Assembly: GCA_936941155.1 (NCBI GenBank)
Contig: CAKZJE010000034.1
Coordinates: forward strand, 92,607 to 156,606
Source: an uncultured Methylomonas sp.
Lineage (GTDB): Bacteria; Pseudomonadota; Gammaproteobacteria; Methylococcales; Methylomonadaceae
Reading direction: 5' to 3'
DNA: 64,000 nucleotides
The notes under the pieces were generated by a model that worked only from the letters and a program-made list of their open reading frames with translations, ran no database searches and was not told where the DNA came from. Numbering within the stretch: position 1 is the first letter of the stretch; every line of letters begins with the position of its first letter. The translations under genes were made by a program, and so were the position numbers. This document shows positions 19,990 to 28,621 of the stretch, one piece after another.

Positions 19990-20382
19990 ATGGAAAACGA
20001 ACACCTCACTCACCGCATCATCGGCTGCGCGATGACAGTCCATTCCACTCTCGGTTGTGGTTTTCAAGAAGTCATTTATCAACGCGCCTTAGAAATTGAA
20101 ATGCACTACAACGGCTTGCGCTTTGAACGCGAAAAAGAAATGGAAATTTTTTATCGCAGTTACAAAATTGGCACTCGCCGCGCCGATTTTTTTATTGAAA
20201 ATTGCACCATGTTGGAATTAAAAGCCGTTTCGCAACTGGATGACAGTCACAAAGCGCAAGCGATTAATTATTTAGAGGCCTACAACATGCAAACTGGATT
20301 GCTGATAAATTTTGGTGCGAAAAGCTTGCAGTTTAAGCGGTTGTATAACAAACACTTTTTGAACTCGATGAAAGGATTATAG
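19990..20382 (+). CDS. GxxExxY-family protein (PD-(D/E)XK nuclease-like fold)
   Basis: A 130-residue protein with the family signature GFQEVIY after GCAMTVHSTLGC, and a conserved core RRADFFIENCTMLELKA, where D..E.K resembles the PD-(D/E)XK nuclease motif. The family is widespread and often sits among mobile or defence genes; activity is unproven. The start at 19990 has GGAG upstream. The C-terminal LNSMKGL is supplied by the next repeat D copy, just as in the nSTAND gene. Confidence 0.85.
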   Translation: MENEHLTHRIIGCAMTVHSTLGCGFQEVIYQRALEIEMHYNGLRFEREKEMEIFYRSYKIGTRRADFFIENCTMLELKAVSQLDDSHKAQAINYLEAYNMQTGLLINFGAKSLQFKRLYNKHFLNSMKGL

Positions 20383-20435
20383 GATGGACAGGATTCAATC
20401 GTGAAATCGCAAAATCCGTTGAATCGTGTTCAAAA
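20357..20435. repeat. Palindromic element D, copy 3, overlapping the GxxExxY 3' end
   Basis: TTTTGAACTCGAT at 20357 and ATCGTGTTCAAAA at 20423 are the ends; the interior contains GGATTATAGGATGGACAGG as in copy 2. It ends just before the ribosome site of the PIN gene. Confidence 0.75.
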
Positions 20436-20458
20436 ATCAACAAAATGGAGAAAACAAA

Positions 20459-20926
20459 ATGAAATTAATCTACTTGGACGTATGCTGTCTTAATCGCCCT
20501 TTTGACAGCCAAAGCCAAGAAAGAATCAAATTGGAATCCGAAGCCATTATCCTTATTTTTAAACACATCGAAACAAACGATTGGCAATGGGTAAGTAGCG
20601 AAGTCGTTGATTTTGAAGTTGAAAAAATCCCCAATCTCGAAAGAAAATACCGTATCCAATCCTTAAGAATATTTCCACACCGTTTTATACAATTGGATGA
20701 AAACATCATCCAACGCGGCGAATTATTGGATGTGAAAGGCTTTGGCACTTATGATGCTCTTCATATTGCCTGTGCTGAACAAGGAGAAGCTGAATTATTT
20801 TTAACAACTGATGATAAATTGCTCAAATTAGCTTCTCGACATCAACAAGACTTAAAAATCCGTATTATCAATCCATTGCATTGGTTGCAAGAGGTACTCT
20901 ATGAAACACGAAATGACATTAGCTGA
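20459..20926 (+). CDS. PIN-domain protein, probable toxin-like nuclease
   Basis: 155 residues from ATG 20459 (GGAG at spacing 8). PIN-fold acidic residues are visible: D7 in LIYLDVCCLNRPFD, then GTYDALHIACAE and FLTTDDKLLK. PIN proteins cut RNA, and many are VapC-type toxins. The 3' end overlaps the next small gene by 26 bases, as in toxin-antitoxin pairs with the toxin first. No classic VapB is present, so type II assignment rests on arrangement. Confidence 0.8.
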   Translation: MKLIYLDVCCLNRPFDSQSQERIKLESEAIILIFKHIETNDWQWVSSEVVDFEVEKIPNLERKYRIQSLRIFPHRFIQLDENIIQRGELLDVKGFGTYDALHIACAEQGEAELFLTTDDKLLKLASRHQQDLKIRIINPLHWLQEVLYETRNDIS

Positions 20927-21125
20927 AATAAGACAAACCGGTATTCAATTATTAACCAGTCATTTAGGCATTGAAGGTATGATGCGGTTTTTTCAGCAAA
21001 CTGAAATAGGCACAGGAAATTACACCGAAGAAAGAAAACAATGGTTAATTAATTCTGATGTCAGAAGTTTAGCCAATGAAATTATTAAACATCGTCAAAA
21101 TAAAAAAAATAAAAAAGCAGAATAG
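20901..21125 (+). CDS. Small protein partnered with the PIN gene, probable antitoxin
   Basis: 74 residues (MTLAEIRQTGIQLLTSHLG ... MRFFQQTEIGTGNYTEER), with a Lys/Asn-rich tail. It overlaps the PIN gene by 26 bases and so is translated with it. I associate this sequence pattern with small partners of PIN-domain proteins, but cannot name the family. No helix-turn-helix is obvious. Confidence 0.65.
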   Translation: MKHEMTLAEIRQTGIQLLTSHLGIEGMMRFFQQTEIGTGNYTEERKQWLINSDVRSLANEIIKHRQNKKNKKAE

Positions 21126-21138
21126 GATTTGTAAGAGC

Positions 21139-21240
21139 TTTTGAATACGATGAAAGGATTGTAAGATGGATAATATTGTCTGAATCAGGATTTGCAGGAT
21201 ATGTTTTAATCAAGAAAATCTTGAAAGCTTGTGTTTAGTT
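21139..21240. repeat. Palindromic element D, copy 4 (degenerate)
   Basis: Begins TTTTGAATACGATGAAAGG like the coding ends of copies 2 and 3 but lies after a stop codon. The interior TGTCTGAATCAGGATT also occurs at 61830. The right end is degenerate (AGCTTGTGTTTAG). Confidence 0.6.
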
Positions 21241-21257
21241 AATTAGAAGGTTTGAAT

Positions 21258-21782
21258 ATGATAACGCTAATGATTTACCTTGTATTTTTTATGCTGATTG
21301 GTTTATTAATGTATTATTTCAGAAATGATAACCAAGATAATCTATATTTGAATGGATTAGAAATTCTATTATCTGGATTATTGATTGGCATTTTAGTTTC
21401 ACTAGCCATTCCTGTTTATAATAATTACATAGAAAAAGCTAAAAACAGTAAATATATTTCTCAAATCGCTGATTTCAAGCTAGATGCCTCAATTTATTAT
21501 GCAGAACAGGGTATTTGGCCGCCCGCAAAAGAACAAAAAAGCTATGATAATAAAATTAAAAATACATTAAATAATAACGGTGTCATTGTGATTGATAACA
21601 AAGAAAAAAATCAACAATTGGTTGTCACAGGCTTAATCAGAAAAGATGAACAAGGCACAGTCAGTGATAGTATTCTTTGGCTCTGTGGTTATGCTAAAGC
21701 TCCATTAGGTTATTCAAAATCGCCTGATATTCCATCAACCACTATTCCCGCATCGCAATTACCTAGCGGTTGCGATTATTAA
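21258..21782 (+). CDS. Pilin-like protein with an extra N-terminal transmembrane segment
   Basis: 174 residues from ATG 21258, with AGAAGG at good spacing; a TTG two codons earlier is too close to that site. The first helix (LMIYLVFFMLIGLLMYYF) is followed by a second (ILLSGLLIGILVSLAIPVYN) and then YIEKAKNSKYISQIADFKLD, which resembles the alpha-1 helix and early body of type IV pilins such as the two pilins downstream. There is no prepilin-peptidase site (no G/A-F-T-L-I-E), so it is unlikely to be processed and assembled normally. The Cys pair near the end (LCGYAK, SGCDY) matches the pilin disulfide position. It is the first gene of a four-gene locus. Confidence 0.7.
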   Translation: MITLMIYLVFFMLIGLLMYYFRNDNQDNLYLNGLEILLSGLLIGILVSLAIPVYNNYIEKAKNSKYISQIADFKLDASIYYAEQGIWPPAKEQKSYDNKIKNTLNNNGVIVIDNKEKNQQLVVTGLIRKDEQGTVSDSILWLCGYAKAPLGYSKSPDIPSTTIPASQLPSGCDY

Positions 21783-21794
21783 AAGGAGACAGAT

Positions 21795-22838
21795 TTGAAA
21801 AATATTAACTTAACCAACGAAGAGCTTGCAGATTTTTTTTCTGAATTTGCTATTTTAAGAAAGGCTCAAATTTCTGAAAAAGAAGCCTTGCAAATGATGA
21901 ATGACGGTGAGGGAAAAAAGAATAGGGAATTGTTTTTAACAACGTTAATGGAAGCTTCTGATTTAGTTGCAGGGCTTAAACAATTTCCGGCTGTTATTCC
22001 TGAATACATTATTGCTTTATTAGAAAAAAATAACAGTAAAGTTAACGTTTTAGAGGATATTGCTGAATACTTAACAGGGTTGTCTCTGACTTATAACGGC
22101 GTTTCATACAAACAGCAAATAAAAGCAGCGTTCCTTTATCCAATTATCGTGTTATTTTTTTTGTTGGTTTTTTCTACTTTAATGCTGGTGTTTGTTGTGC
22201 CTGCTTTTGACTTTATGTTTAAAGGTTTTGGTAAAGAACTTCCCGCTTTTACACAATTATTTATTAGTTTGTCACAAGCATTGCAACACAACTGGCTTAT
22301 ATTTTTCATCAGTCTTGTGATCATCATCCAAGTTTGGCGTTTTTCTATTGCTCGTTTTGAAAGTTTTCGTAAATTTGTAGGCGAGGTGATATTAAAAACG
22401 CCCTTCATTGGCGCATTCATTAAAACAATTGAATCGGCAGTAGTGATTAAAGCCTTTCTCCTATTATGCAGTTATCAGTTTGATTTAGCCCAAGCATTGC
22501 GTTTATCCGCTAGCGCGACTCACAATACGGTATTCAAAATCGCCTTAACGGAAAGTGCTGATAACGTTGCAAAAGGCAGTGGATTAGCCGATAGCTTGAA
22601 ACAAGCGCGGATTTTTTCAGCAAAAACACTGCGTTTATTAAACGCATTTGAAAAAACAGATGAATTAAAAATTTTAAATACGCTGGAGCAATCCTATCAA
22701 ACGCAGATTCCTATAGGGGTTAGCGTATCATTACGAATATTAAATGTTGTTTTATTAATAGTTTGTTGGATTGCTGTAGGGTCAATGGTCATTGCGATGT
22801 ATTTGCCTATGTTTATGATGGGCGAAGCTGTCGGCTAA
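21795..22838 (+). CDS. PilC/GspF-type inner-membrane platform protein
   Basis: 347 residues from a TTG start (GGAG 9 bases upstream). It has two T2SF-type halves with hydrophobic segments at about 113-140 (FLYPIIVLFFLLVFSTLML), 168-186 (WLIFFISLVIIIQVW) and 315-337 (ILNVVLLIVCWIAVGSMVI), plus FDLAQALRLSA, typical of the second half. This family anchors the pilus or type II secretion motor. The first T2SF half is divergent. No PilB or GspE ATPase and no PilD are adjacent, so it must borrow them from elsewhere. Confidence 0.85.
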   Translation: MKNINLTNEELADFFSEFAILRKAQISEKEALQMMNDGEGKKNRELFLTTLMEASDLVAGLKQFPAVIPEYIIALLEKNNSKVNVLEDIAEYLTGLSLTYNGVSYKQQIKAAFLYPIIVLFFLLVFSTLMLVFVVPAFDFMFKGFGKELPAFTQLFISLSQALQHNWLIFFISLVIIIQVWRFSIARFESFRKFVGEVILKTPFIGAFIKTIESAVVIKAFLLLCSYQFDLAQALRLSASATHNTVFKIALTESADNVAKGSGLADSLKQARIFSAKTLRLLNAFEKTDELKILNTLEQSYQTQIPIGVSVSLRILNVVLLIVCWIAVGSMVIAMYLPMFMMGEAVG

Positions 22839-22847
22839 GGAGATTTT

Positions 22848-23336
22848 ATGAAAAAAAATGCACAACACGGTTTTACCTTGATAGAGCTAATGGTCGTTGT
22901 GGCGATTATCGGCACTTTGGCATCCATTGCGATACCGGCTTATCAAGACTATATGACGCGGGCAAGAGTGGCTGAGGTGTTTGAACTTTCATCACCTGTT
23001 AAAAGAGCCATTGCCGATTATTACGCTTATCACGGTGAAATGCCGAAAGATAATCAGGCTCTTTTTTTAGCCAAGCCTGAGCTGCTGCAAGGTAAACGGG
23101 TCAAATCAATGACTGTTGAAAATGGGGCTATTCAGATGGTTGTGAATATGCTGAGTCAGAATAAGTTAGATACGATCAGTATTCGCCCTGTGGTTTTTAA
23201 ACGAACAACAGACAATACTGAACCTACCGATTATCTGCTTTGGGTTTATGGCAATTGCCCTACATACTTTCCTGACAGCATGGAGGTGTTAGGGGTTAAT
23301 AAATCAACCATTGCTGAAAAGTTTACCAAATGCTAA
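22848..23336 (+). CDS. Type IV pilin (PilA/PilE-like)
   Basis: 162 residues. It has a short leader MKKNAQHG, then the class IVa site [27 protein letters not shown], with Gly at -1 and Glu at +5. The C-terminal disulfide region has Cys in WVYGNCPTY and FTKC at the end. The gene starts 9 bases after the PilC-like gene with a GGAG ribosome site and overlaps the next pilin frame. Confidence 0.93.
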   Translation: MKKNAQHGFTLIELMVVVAIIGTLASIAIPAYQDYMTRARVAEVFELSSPVKRAIADYYAYHGEMPKDNQALFLAKPELLQGKRVKSMTVENGAIQMVVNMLSQNKLDTISIRPVVFKRTTDNTEPTDYLLWVYGNCPTYFPDSMEVLGVNKSTIAEKFTKC

Positions 23337-23347
23337 CGGGTGAAAAA

Positions 23348-23833
23348 ATGAAAAGACAAAGCGCGTTTACCTTGATTGAATTAATGATTGTAGTGGCGAT
23401 TATCGGTGTTTTGGGCAGTATGGCAATGCCTACTTATCAAAGTCGGATTATTAGGGCGCAAATTTCAGAAGGTGTTGAGATTTCTAATTTTGTTAAAAAA
23501 AACATCGGCGAGTATTATCAAAAATCGCATACTTTTCCGCTGGACAATGCTCAGGCAGGGTTGCCTAAATCCACTTATTTAATTGGTAATTACGTTACAG
23601 AAATTGAAGTGGTGCAGGGGGCGATTCATGTGCATTTAGGCAATCGAATTAATGCGCATGTTAAAGGCAAAATTTTAACCTTTAGACCCGCAGTAGTAGA
23701 AAATAGCCCCAATAGCCCGATTTCATGGGTTTGTGGTGATGCGCAGGCTGTGTCAGGCATGAAGGCGATGGGGGATAATAAAACCAATGTGCCGCCGTCA
23801 TTTTTAGAAATGGATTGTCGCAAATGGGGTTAA
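23348..23833 (+). CDS. Second type IV pilin with Ala at the -1 cleavage position
   Basis: 161 residues from ATG 23348. The leader is MKRQSA and the mature start FTLIELMIVVAIIGVLGSM. Ala replaces the usual Gly before the cleavage site; prepilin peptidases tolerate Ala but cut less well. It has a C-terminal Cys pair (WVCGDAQ, LEMDCRKWG). It is a diverged paralogue of the upstream pilin, so the two may be major and minor subunits of one fibre. Confidence 0.9.
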   Translation: MKRQSAFTLIELMIVVAIIGVLGSMAMPTYQSRIIRAQISEGVEISNFVKKNIGEYYQKSHTFPLDNAQAGLPKSTYLIGNYVTEIEVVQGAIHVHLGNRINAHVKGKILTFRPAVVENSPNSPISWVCGDAQAVSGMKAMGDNKTNVPPSFLEMDCRKWG

Positions 23834-23916
23834 ACAAATCAGCCAAAACCGGAAAACTATCAAAACTCAAAACTAAACCGCATCTAATTTGAGATCCTGT
23901 ATTTTTTTGGTGAGCC

Positions 23917-23944
23917 GTAGAGATGCAATATTTTGCATCTCTAC
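23917..23944. repeat. Perfect palindrome, 12-bp arms
   Basis: GTAGAGATGCAA and TTGCATCTCTAC around a 4-nt loop, in the gap between convergent genes. It resembles interspersed hairpin repeats known from many genomes and could act as a bidirectional transcription stop, though it has no T-run. The rest of 23834-24087 shows no gene. Confidence 0.75.
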
Positions 23945-24087
23945 ACGATTGAATGGCGTTTAACCATTAAAAACAAACGGGGGGATTGAAGAAAAAAACA
24001 GCAGAGTTAATCAAAAAAAAGCTTTTAGAAGAAATAGGCTTTATGAATTTTATAGGATGCAGAAATTATCACGAAACTCCAAAATAC

Positions 24088-24885
24088 TTAGGTTCGCTGC
24101 AAAATAATTTCTAAAACCAATTTGCTGCCAAAATAGGCTAGTAACAATAAGATAAATCCGGCAATTGTCCAACGTATTGCCGTTTGTCCGCGCCAGCCAT
24201 AACGCAATCTTCCCAGTAATAAAGCCGAAAAAATCAGCCACGCAATAATGGATAAAACAGTTTTATGCGCCAAATGCTGAGCAAATAAATCATCAATAAA
24301 AGCCACGCCGCTGACTAATGACACGGATAAAAACACTAATCCCATTGCCAACATTTGAAACAATAACGATTCCATAGTTTGCAAAGCAGGAAGGCGCAAA
24401 ATAAACTTTTTCGGTTGGTGATTTTTCAGTTGGCGTTCTTGTATCGCCAGCAATACCGCTTGCAAGGCGGCAATATTTAGCAAGCTGAACGCAATCACCG
24501 AGCTTAAAACATGCGTGCCCATTTCCCAACTATAGGTTTGTAAGCTGCGCAGTTTTTCAGGAAAACACATATCCAGCCCTAACATAATCGCTGCGAGTGG
24601 AAAAATAGCAATGCCAAGTTTTTCAACAGGTTTTGTTAAGCTGGCAAGCAAAAGCAATAAAGCGACTAACGCCGAAACCATTGAGGCTGTGCTGAACAGG
24701 CTAAAATTAAAGCGATTGGTTTGCATCACCGCCAGCGCAATAAAAAACAGATGTCCACATAAACCGAGCCATGCTGGGTAAACAACAGTATATGAAATAA
24801 CTTTTTGCTCACGATTTTTCAGCAATAAAACGCTGCTGGTGAGATAAGCGCAGAGAGTTAGAATGCCGAGTAATGTTGGGGTCAT
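24088..24885 (-). CDS. ypjD: YpjD/CcsA-family inner-membrane protein (cytochrome c assembly-like)
   Basis: 265 residues with eight predicted membrane helices, including a Trp-containing segment (TYSWEMGTHVLSSVIAF) and an AHKTVLSIIAW loop with the conserved His of haem-handling CcsA/CcmC proteins. In gammaproteobacteria this gene is regularly divergent from ffh, as here. A role in haem or cytochrome handling is inferred from the family and not proven. Confidence 0.9.
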   Translation of the reverse strand: MTPTLLGILTLCAYLTSSVLLLKNREQKVISYTVVYPAWLGLCGHLFFIALAVMQTNRFNFSLFSTASMVSALVALLLLLASLTKPVEKLGIAIFPLAAIMLGLDMCFPEKLRSLQTYSWEMGTHVLSSVIAFSLLNIAALQAVLLAIQERQLKNHQPKKFILRLPALQTMESLLFQMLAMGLVFLSVSLVSGVAFIDDLFAQHLAHKTVLSIIAWLIFSALLLGRLRYGWRGQTAIRWTIAGFILLLLAYFGSKLVLEIILQRT

Positions 24886-25081
24886 GGTTTTAAACGCTCT
24901 TGTTGATTTTATAGTCTAATAATCGAAAGAAGTTGTGAAATGATATGTTAATATATTGGGTCTATTTGTCCTAATGCTGCCTTTGTATTGCGCAGCTAAT
25001 CTGGCAAAAGCGATAGGAACTGTCATTGTCTTCAGTGACAGGACGCTGGTTTGAATTAATAATAATGATTAAAGTGCAACT

Positions 25082-26437
25082 ATGTTTGATAATTTAACCG
25101 ACCGTTTAAGCGGTACGCTGAAAAAAATAAAAGGTCAGGGCAGACTGACTGAGAGCAATATTAAAGATACGCTGCGCGCAATACGCATCGCATTGTTAGA
25201 GGCAGATGTCGCGCTGCCTGTGGTGACTGAATTTATTGAGCGCGTGAAAGAAGGCGCGTTAGGACAAGAAGTCAAAACCAGTCTGACACCTGGACAAGCT
25301 TTAACTAAAATCGTGCAAAACGAATTAATTAAAGTAATGGGCGAGGCAAATGAGGGCTTAAACCTGCGAGCAAATCCTCCGGTAATTATTTTAATGGCGG
25401 GTTTACAAGGGGCAGGAAAAACCACGACGGTTGCTAAATTAGGTCGCTGGCTGCAAGAAACGCAAAAGAAAAAAGTCGGTGTGGTGAGTGCTGACGTGTA
25501 TCGTCCAGCGGCGATTAAACAATTGGAAACATTGGCAAATGACACGGGACTGGTGTTTTTTGAAAGTGATTTATCGCAAAAACCAGTAGATATTGCGAAT
25601 AATGCAATTGAGGCTGCGAAAAAACAATTTTTAGATGTTGTGATTGTCGATACTGCCGGTCGTTTGCATGTTGACGATGAAATGATGGCTGAAATCAAAG
25701 CACTTCATGCTGCGATTAATCCAATCGAAACGCTGTTTGTGGTTGATAGTATGACGGGGCAAGATGCCGCGAATACTGCGAAAGCGTTTAATGATGCGTT
25801 ACCATTGACAGGCGTTGTATTAACCAAAGCAGACGGTGATGCACGCGGTGGGGCGGCGTTGTCAATTCGTCAGATTACTGGCAAACCGATTAAGTTTATC
25901 GGGATGGGCGAAAAAACGGACGCGCTGGAATTGTTCCACCCAGAGCGGATTGCCTCGCGTATTTTGGGAATGGGCGACGTTTTATCGCTGATTGAAGAAA
26001 TCGAGTTAAAAACCGATAAAAAAGTTGCGGAGAAACTGGCGCAGAAGCTGCAAAAAGGCAAAAGTTTTGACATGGAAGATTTCAAAGCGCAATTGCAGCA
26101 AATGGAAAAAATGGGCGGCTTGAGTTCTATGATTGATAAACTGCCCGGCATGAACGAAATTCCGCAAAATTTGCGCGATAAAGTGAATGACAGAGAAGTG
26201 GCGCGGCAAATTGGTGTGATTAACTCAATGACATTGGAAGAGCGGCGTTTTCCTGATTTAATTAAAGGCAACCGCAAAAAACGTATTGCCGCAGGTTGCG
26301 GGCAAGAATTGCAGGATGTAAACCGAATTCTGAAGCAATACACCATCATGAATAAAATGATGAAAAAGTTCAAAAAAGGTAATTTAACAAACATGATGCG
26401 CGGGATGAAAAGCAACGTGCGCAATCTGAGAATGTAA
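25082..26437 (+). CDS. ffh: Signal recognition particle GTPase (Ffh/SRP54)
   Basis: 451 residues, full length. It binds 4.5S RNA and hydrophobic signal sequences and docks ribosomes to FtsY for co-translational membrane insertion. It has an N domain, a G domain with GLQGAGKTTTVAKLG (P-loop), DTAGRL and TKADGDARGG, and an M domain that is Met-rich (MNKMMKKFKKGNL..MMRGM). It heads the conserved ffh-rpsP-rimM-trmD-rplS order. An inverted repeat CTGTCA / TGACAG at 25020-25041 lies in its leader. Confidence 0.98.
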   Translation: MFDNLTDRLSGTLKKIKGQGRLTESNIKDTLRAIRIALLEADVALPVVTEFIERVKEGALGQEVKTSLTPGQALTKIVQNELIKVMGEANEGLNLRANPPVIILMAGLQGAGKTTTVAKLGRWLQETQKKKVGVVSADVYRPAAIKQLETLANDTGLVFFESDLSQKPVDIANNAIEAAKKQFLDVVIVDTAGRLHVDDEMMAEIKALHAAINPIETLFVVDSMTGQDAANTAKAFNDALPLTGVVLTKADGDARGGAALSIRQITGKPIKFIGMGEKTDALELFHPERIASRILGMGDVLSLIEEIELKTDKKVAEKLAQKLQKGKSFDMEDFKAQLQQMEKMGGLSSMIDKLPGMNEIPQNLRDKVNDREVARQIGVINSMTLEERRFPDLIKGNRKKRIAAGCGQELQDVNRILKQYTIMNKMMKKFKKGNLTNMMRGMKSNVRNLRM

Positions 26438-26453
26438 ATTATCAACCTCATAG

Positions 26454-26488
26454 CGTAACTGAGTGGGGCTAAGACTGACTCAGTTACG
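26454..26488 (+). terminator. Hairpin after ffh, no T-run
   Basis: Perfect 11-bp arms CGTAACTGAGT / ACTCAGTTACG with a 13-nt loop, 17 bases after the ffh stop. The lack of a T-run makes it a pause or RNA-stability element rather than a clear terminator. Confidence 0.45.
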
Positions 26489-26574
26489 AAATAAAATTCA
26501 CGCTTTTATACTGTATAAATGCAGCTTAAAGCTGTTTAATCTGTAAATATTTTAACGATTTAGTGAATTTACTC

Positions 26575-26602
26575 TTCACATATTTAAAAAATCGCGTAAG
26601 AT
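26575..26602 (+). promoter_or_regulatory. Candidate sigma70 promoter for rpsP-rimM-trmD-rplS
   Basis: TTCACA at 26575 and TAAGAT at 26597 with a 16-bp spacer, 47 bases before rpsP. The position and AT-rich upstream sequence fit, but the boxes are imperfect. Confidence 0.4.
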
Positions 26603-26648
26603 AGGCAGATTAAGTTTTCGATTATTGTTTTTTTAAGGAATTTACTCG

Positions 26649-26900
26649 ATGGTAACCATTCGTCTTGCTAGAGGTGGCGCGAAAAATCGTCCATTTTATC
26701 ATGTAGTTGTAACTGACAGCAGAAACAGCCGTGATGGACATTATATTGAACGCCTTGGTTTTTTTAACCCTTTATCTCGTGGTAACGAAGAAAGAGTGCG
26801 TTTAGATGCAGCTCGCGTTGAATACTGGAAATCAGTGGGCGCACAGCCTTCTGACCGTGTTGCGCAATTGATTAAAATGGCTAGTAAAGCTGCTGCCTAG
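26649..26900 (+). CDS. rpsP: 30S ribosomal protein S16
   Basis: 83 residues. It has the conserved [25 protein letters not shown] start and [11 protein letters not shown]. It is a component of the small subunit 5' domain. An AAGGAA ribosome site precedes it. It starts the ribosome/tRNA operon with rimM 3 bases downstream. Confidence 0.98.
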   Translation: MVTIRLARGGAKNRPFYHVVVTDSRNSRDGHYIERLGFFNPLSRGNEERVRLDAARVEYWKSVGAQPSDRVAQLIKMASKAAA

Positions 26901-26902
26901 TA

Positions 26903-27418
26903 GTGTCGTTATCTACAGAGCAATACATAGTCGTTGGAGAAGTTTCCGGCGTTTTTGGTATAAAAGGCTGGATTAAAGTTTATTCGTTTACTGAGCCTAG
27001 GGAAAATATTTTAAATTATTCTCCTTGGGTTTTGCGCAAAGGCAATGAGCTTAAGTCTGTTGAAGTATTGGATGGAAACTTACAAGGTAAAGCTGTCGTT
27101 GCTTGTTTGTCGGGTATTACAGACCGCGATATGGCTGCAAGTTTAGGTGGTTACGAAATAGTGATAGAGGCTAGTTTGTTACCAGAGCCAGAAGAGGGTG
27201 AGTATTATTGGCGCGACTTAATCGGTTTAAAAGTTGAAACTGAACAAGGAATCGCGTTAGGGGTCGTTGATTACTTACTGGAAACTGGTGCAAATGATGT
27301 GCTTGTGGTTAAAGATGGCGATAAAGAACGGTTAATTCCGTTTTTGCAAGGGCAGTTTGTAAAAAGCATTAATCTCGAATCTGGCATGATGATTGTCGAT
27401 TGGGATCCTGAGTTTTAA
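26903..27418 (+). CDS. rimM: Ribosome maturation factor RimM
   Basis: 171 residues from a GTG start placed right after the rpsP stop. The N-terminal beta-barrel carries VVGEVSGVFGIKGWIKVYSFTEP, and the C-terminal PRC-barrel includes YYWRDLIGLKV and VKDGDKERLIPFL. It assists 16S 3' domain maturation with S19. It is co-transcribed with rpsP and trmD. Confidence 0.97.
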   Translation: MSLSTEQYIVVGEVSGVFGIKGWIKVYSFTEPRENILNYSPWVLRKGNELKSVEVLDGNLQGKAVVACLSGITDRDMAASLGGYEIVIEASLLPEPEEGEYYWRDLIGLKVETEQGIALGVVDYLLETGANDVLVVKDGDKERLIPFLQGQFVKSINLESGMMIVDWDPEF

Positions 27419-27424
27419 TTGCTT

Positions 27425-28171
27425 ATGCGTTTTGATGTCATCAGTCTGTTTCCTGAGATGATTATGGAAACAGCTCGATACGGTGTAACTGGCAAAGCCA
27501 TTGAAAACGGTATAGTGGGTTTATCAGCGTGGAATCCTAGAGATTACACGCACGACAGACATAAAACCGTTGACGACAGACCTTATGGTGGTGGGCCTGG
27601 CATGGTGATGAAGTATCAACCCTTGTTTGAGGCTGTCACAGCGGCTAAACAAAGCCAAAATACCGCACACTGTAAAGTTATCTGCTTATCCCCACAAGGC
27701 AAACCAATTACTCAGGCACTTTTAGCAAGTTGCACTGATTACTCACAGCTTATTTTGGTGGCTGGACGTTACGAAGGCATAGATGAACGCTTTATCTCCA
27801 ATGTTTGTGATGAAGAGTGGTCATTAGGTGATTATGTTATCAGCGGTGGTGAGTTAGCAGCATTAATCATTATTGATGCGGTTACGCGCTTAATGCCCGG
27901 TGTTTTGGGTGATGAAAACTCTGCTGAACAAGATTCACACAGCCATGGCTTGCTAGACTGTCCACATTTTACTCGCCCCGAACAGCTTGATGTAGGAGTT
28001 GTGCCAGCGGTATTGCTGGGCGGTAATCATGCACAAATAGAACGCTGGCGATTAAAGCAAGCCTTAGGGCGAACTTGGTTGCGCCGACCTGATTTGTTAG
28101 AAAATAAAACGCTAAACGCCGAGCAGCAAAAACTGCTGGAAGAATTTAGAATTGAAGTTGATGTTAAATAG
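27425..28171 (+). CDS. trmD: tRNA (guanine37-N1)-methyltransferase
   Basis: 248 residues from ATG 27425 ([12 protein letters not shown]), 6 bases after rimM. Methylates G37 of tRNAs to prevent +1 frameshifting. It is a trefoil-knot (SPOUT) enzyme: [23 protein letters not shown] and [14 protein letters not shown] form the S-adenosylmethionine site. It is full length and lies in the usual operon position. Confidence 0.98.
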   Translation: MRFDVISLFPEMIMETARYGVTGKAIENGIVGLSAWNPRDYTHDRHKTVDDRPYGGGPGMVMKYQPLFEAVTAAKQSQNTAHCKVICLSPQGKPITQALLASCTDYSQLILVAGRYEGIDERFISNVCDEEWSLGDYVISGGELAALIIIDAVTRLMPGVLGDENSAEQDSHSHGLLDCPHFTRPEQLDVGVVPAVLLGGNHAQIERWRLKQALGRTWLRRPDLLENKTLNAEQQKLLEEFRIEVDVK

Positions 28172-28180
28172 GGTGTTGTA

Positions 28181-28525
28181 ATGAGCAAAATTATACAAGA
28201 ATTAGAAGCCGCACAAATGAAACAGAATGTGCCAGAATTTGGTCCTGGTGATACTGTCGTTGTGCAAGTAAAAGTAAAAGAAGGCGACAAAGAAAGATTT
28301 CAGGCTTTCGAAGGCGTTGTGATTGCAAAACGTAATCGTGGCTTAAACTCTGCGTTCACAGTAAGAAAAATTTCTTATGGCGAAGGTGTTGAAAGAGTGT
28401 TCCAAACCCACAGTCCTGCAATTGGCGAAATTACCGTAAAACGTCGTGGTGTTGTACGTCGTGCTAAATTGTACTATTTGCGTGATTTGACTGGTAAAGC
28501 AGCAAGAATTAAAGAAAAACTTTAA
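28181..28525 (+). CDS. rplS: 50S ribosomal protein L19
   Basis: 114 residues. [43 protein letters not shown] and [16 protein letters not shown] are diagnostic. It is the last gene of the rpsP operon and is followed by a clear terminator. Confidence 0.98.
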   Translation: MSKIIQELEAAQMKQNVPEFGPGDTVVVQVKVKEGDKERFQAFEGVVIAKRNRGLNSAFTVRKISYGEGVERVFQTHSPAIGEITVKRRGVVRRAKLYYLRDLTGKAARIKEKL

Positions 28526-28551
28526 TTCTGGAATCTCTGTTTTCCAAATCT

Positions 28552-28583
28552 AAAAAAGACAGCTCTTACGCTGTCTTTTTTTT
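28552..28583 (+). terminator. Rho-independent terminator of the rpsP-rplS operon
   Basis: AAAAAAGACAGC, a 6-nt loop, then GCTGTC and eight T. Confidence 0.9.
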
Positions 28584-28621
28584 GTCCTTTTTTTAGAAAA
28601 AACAATCACTCACCGCTTGTC

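Noticed and set aside
24886..25081. 4.5S RNA or a tRNA gene next to ffh
   Set aside because: The conserved SRP RNA tip sequence and tRNA T-loop motifs are absent; only a short CTGTCA/TGACAG hairpin is seen.
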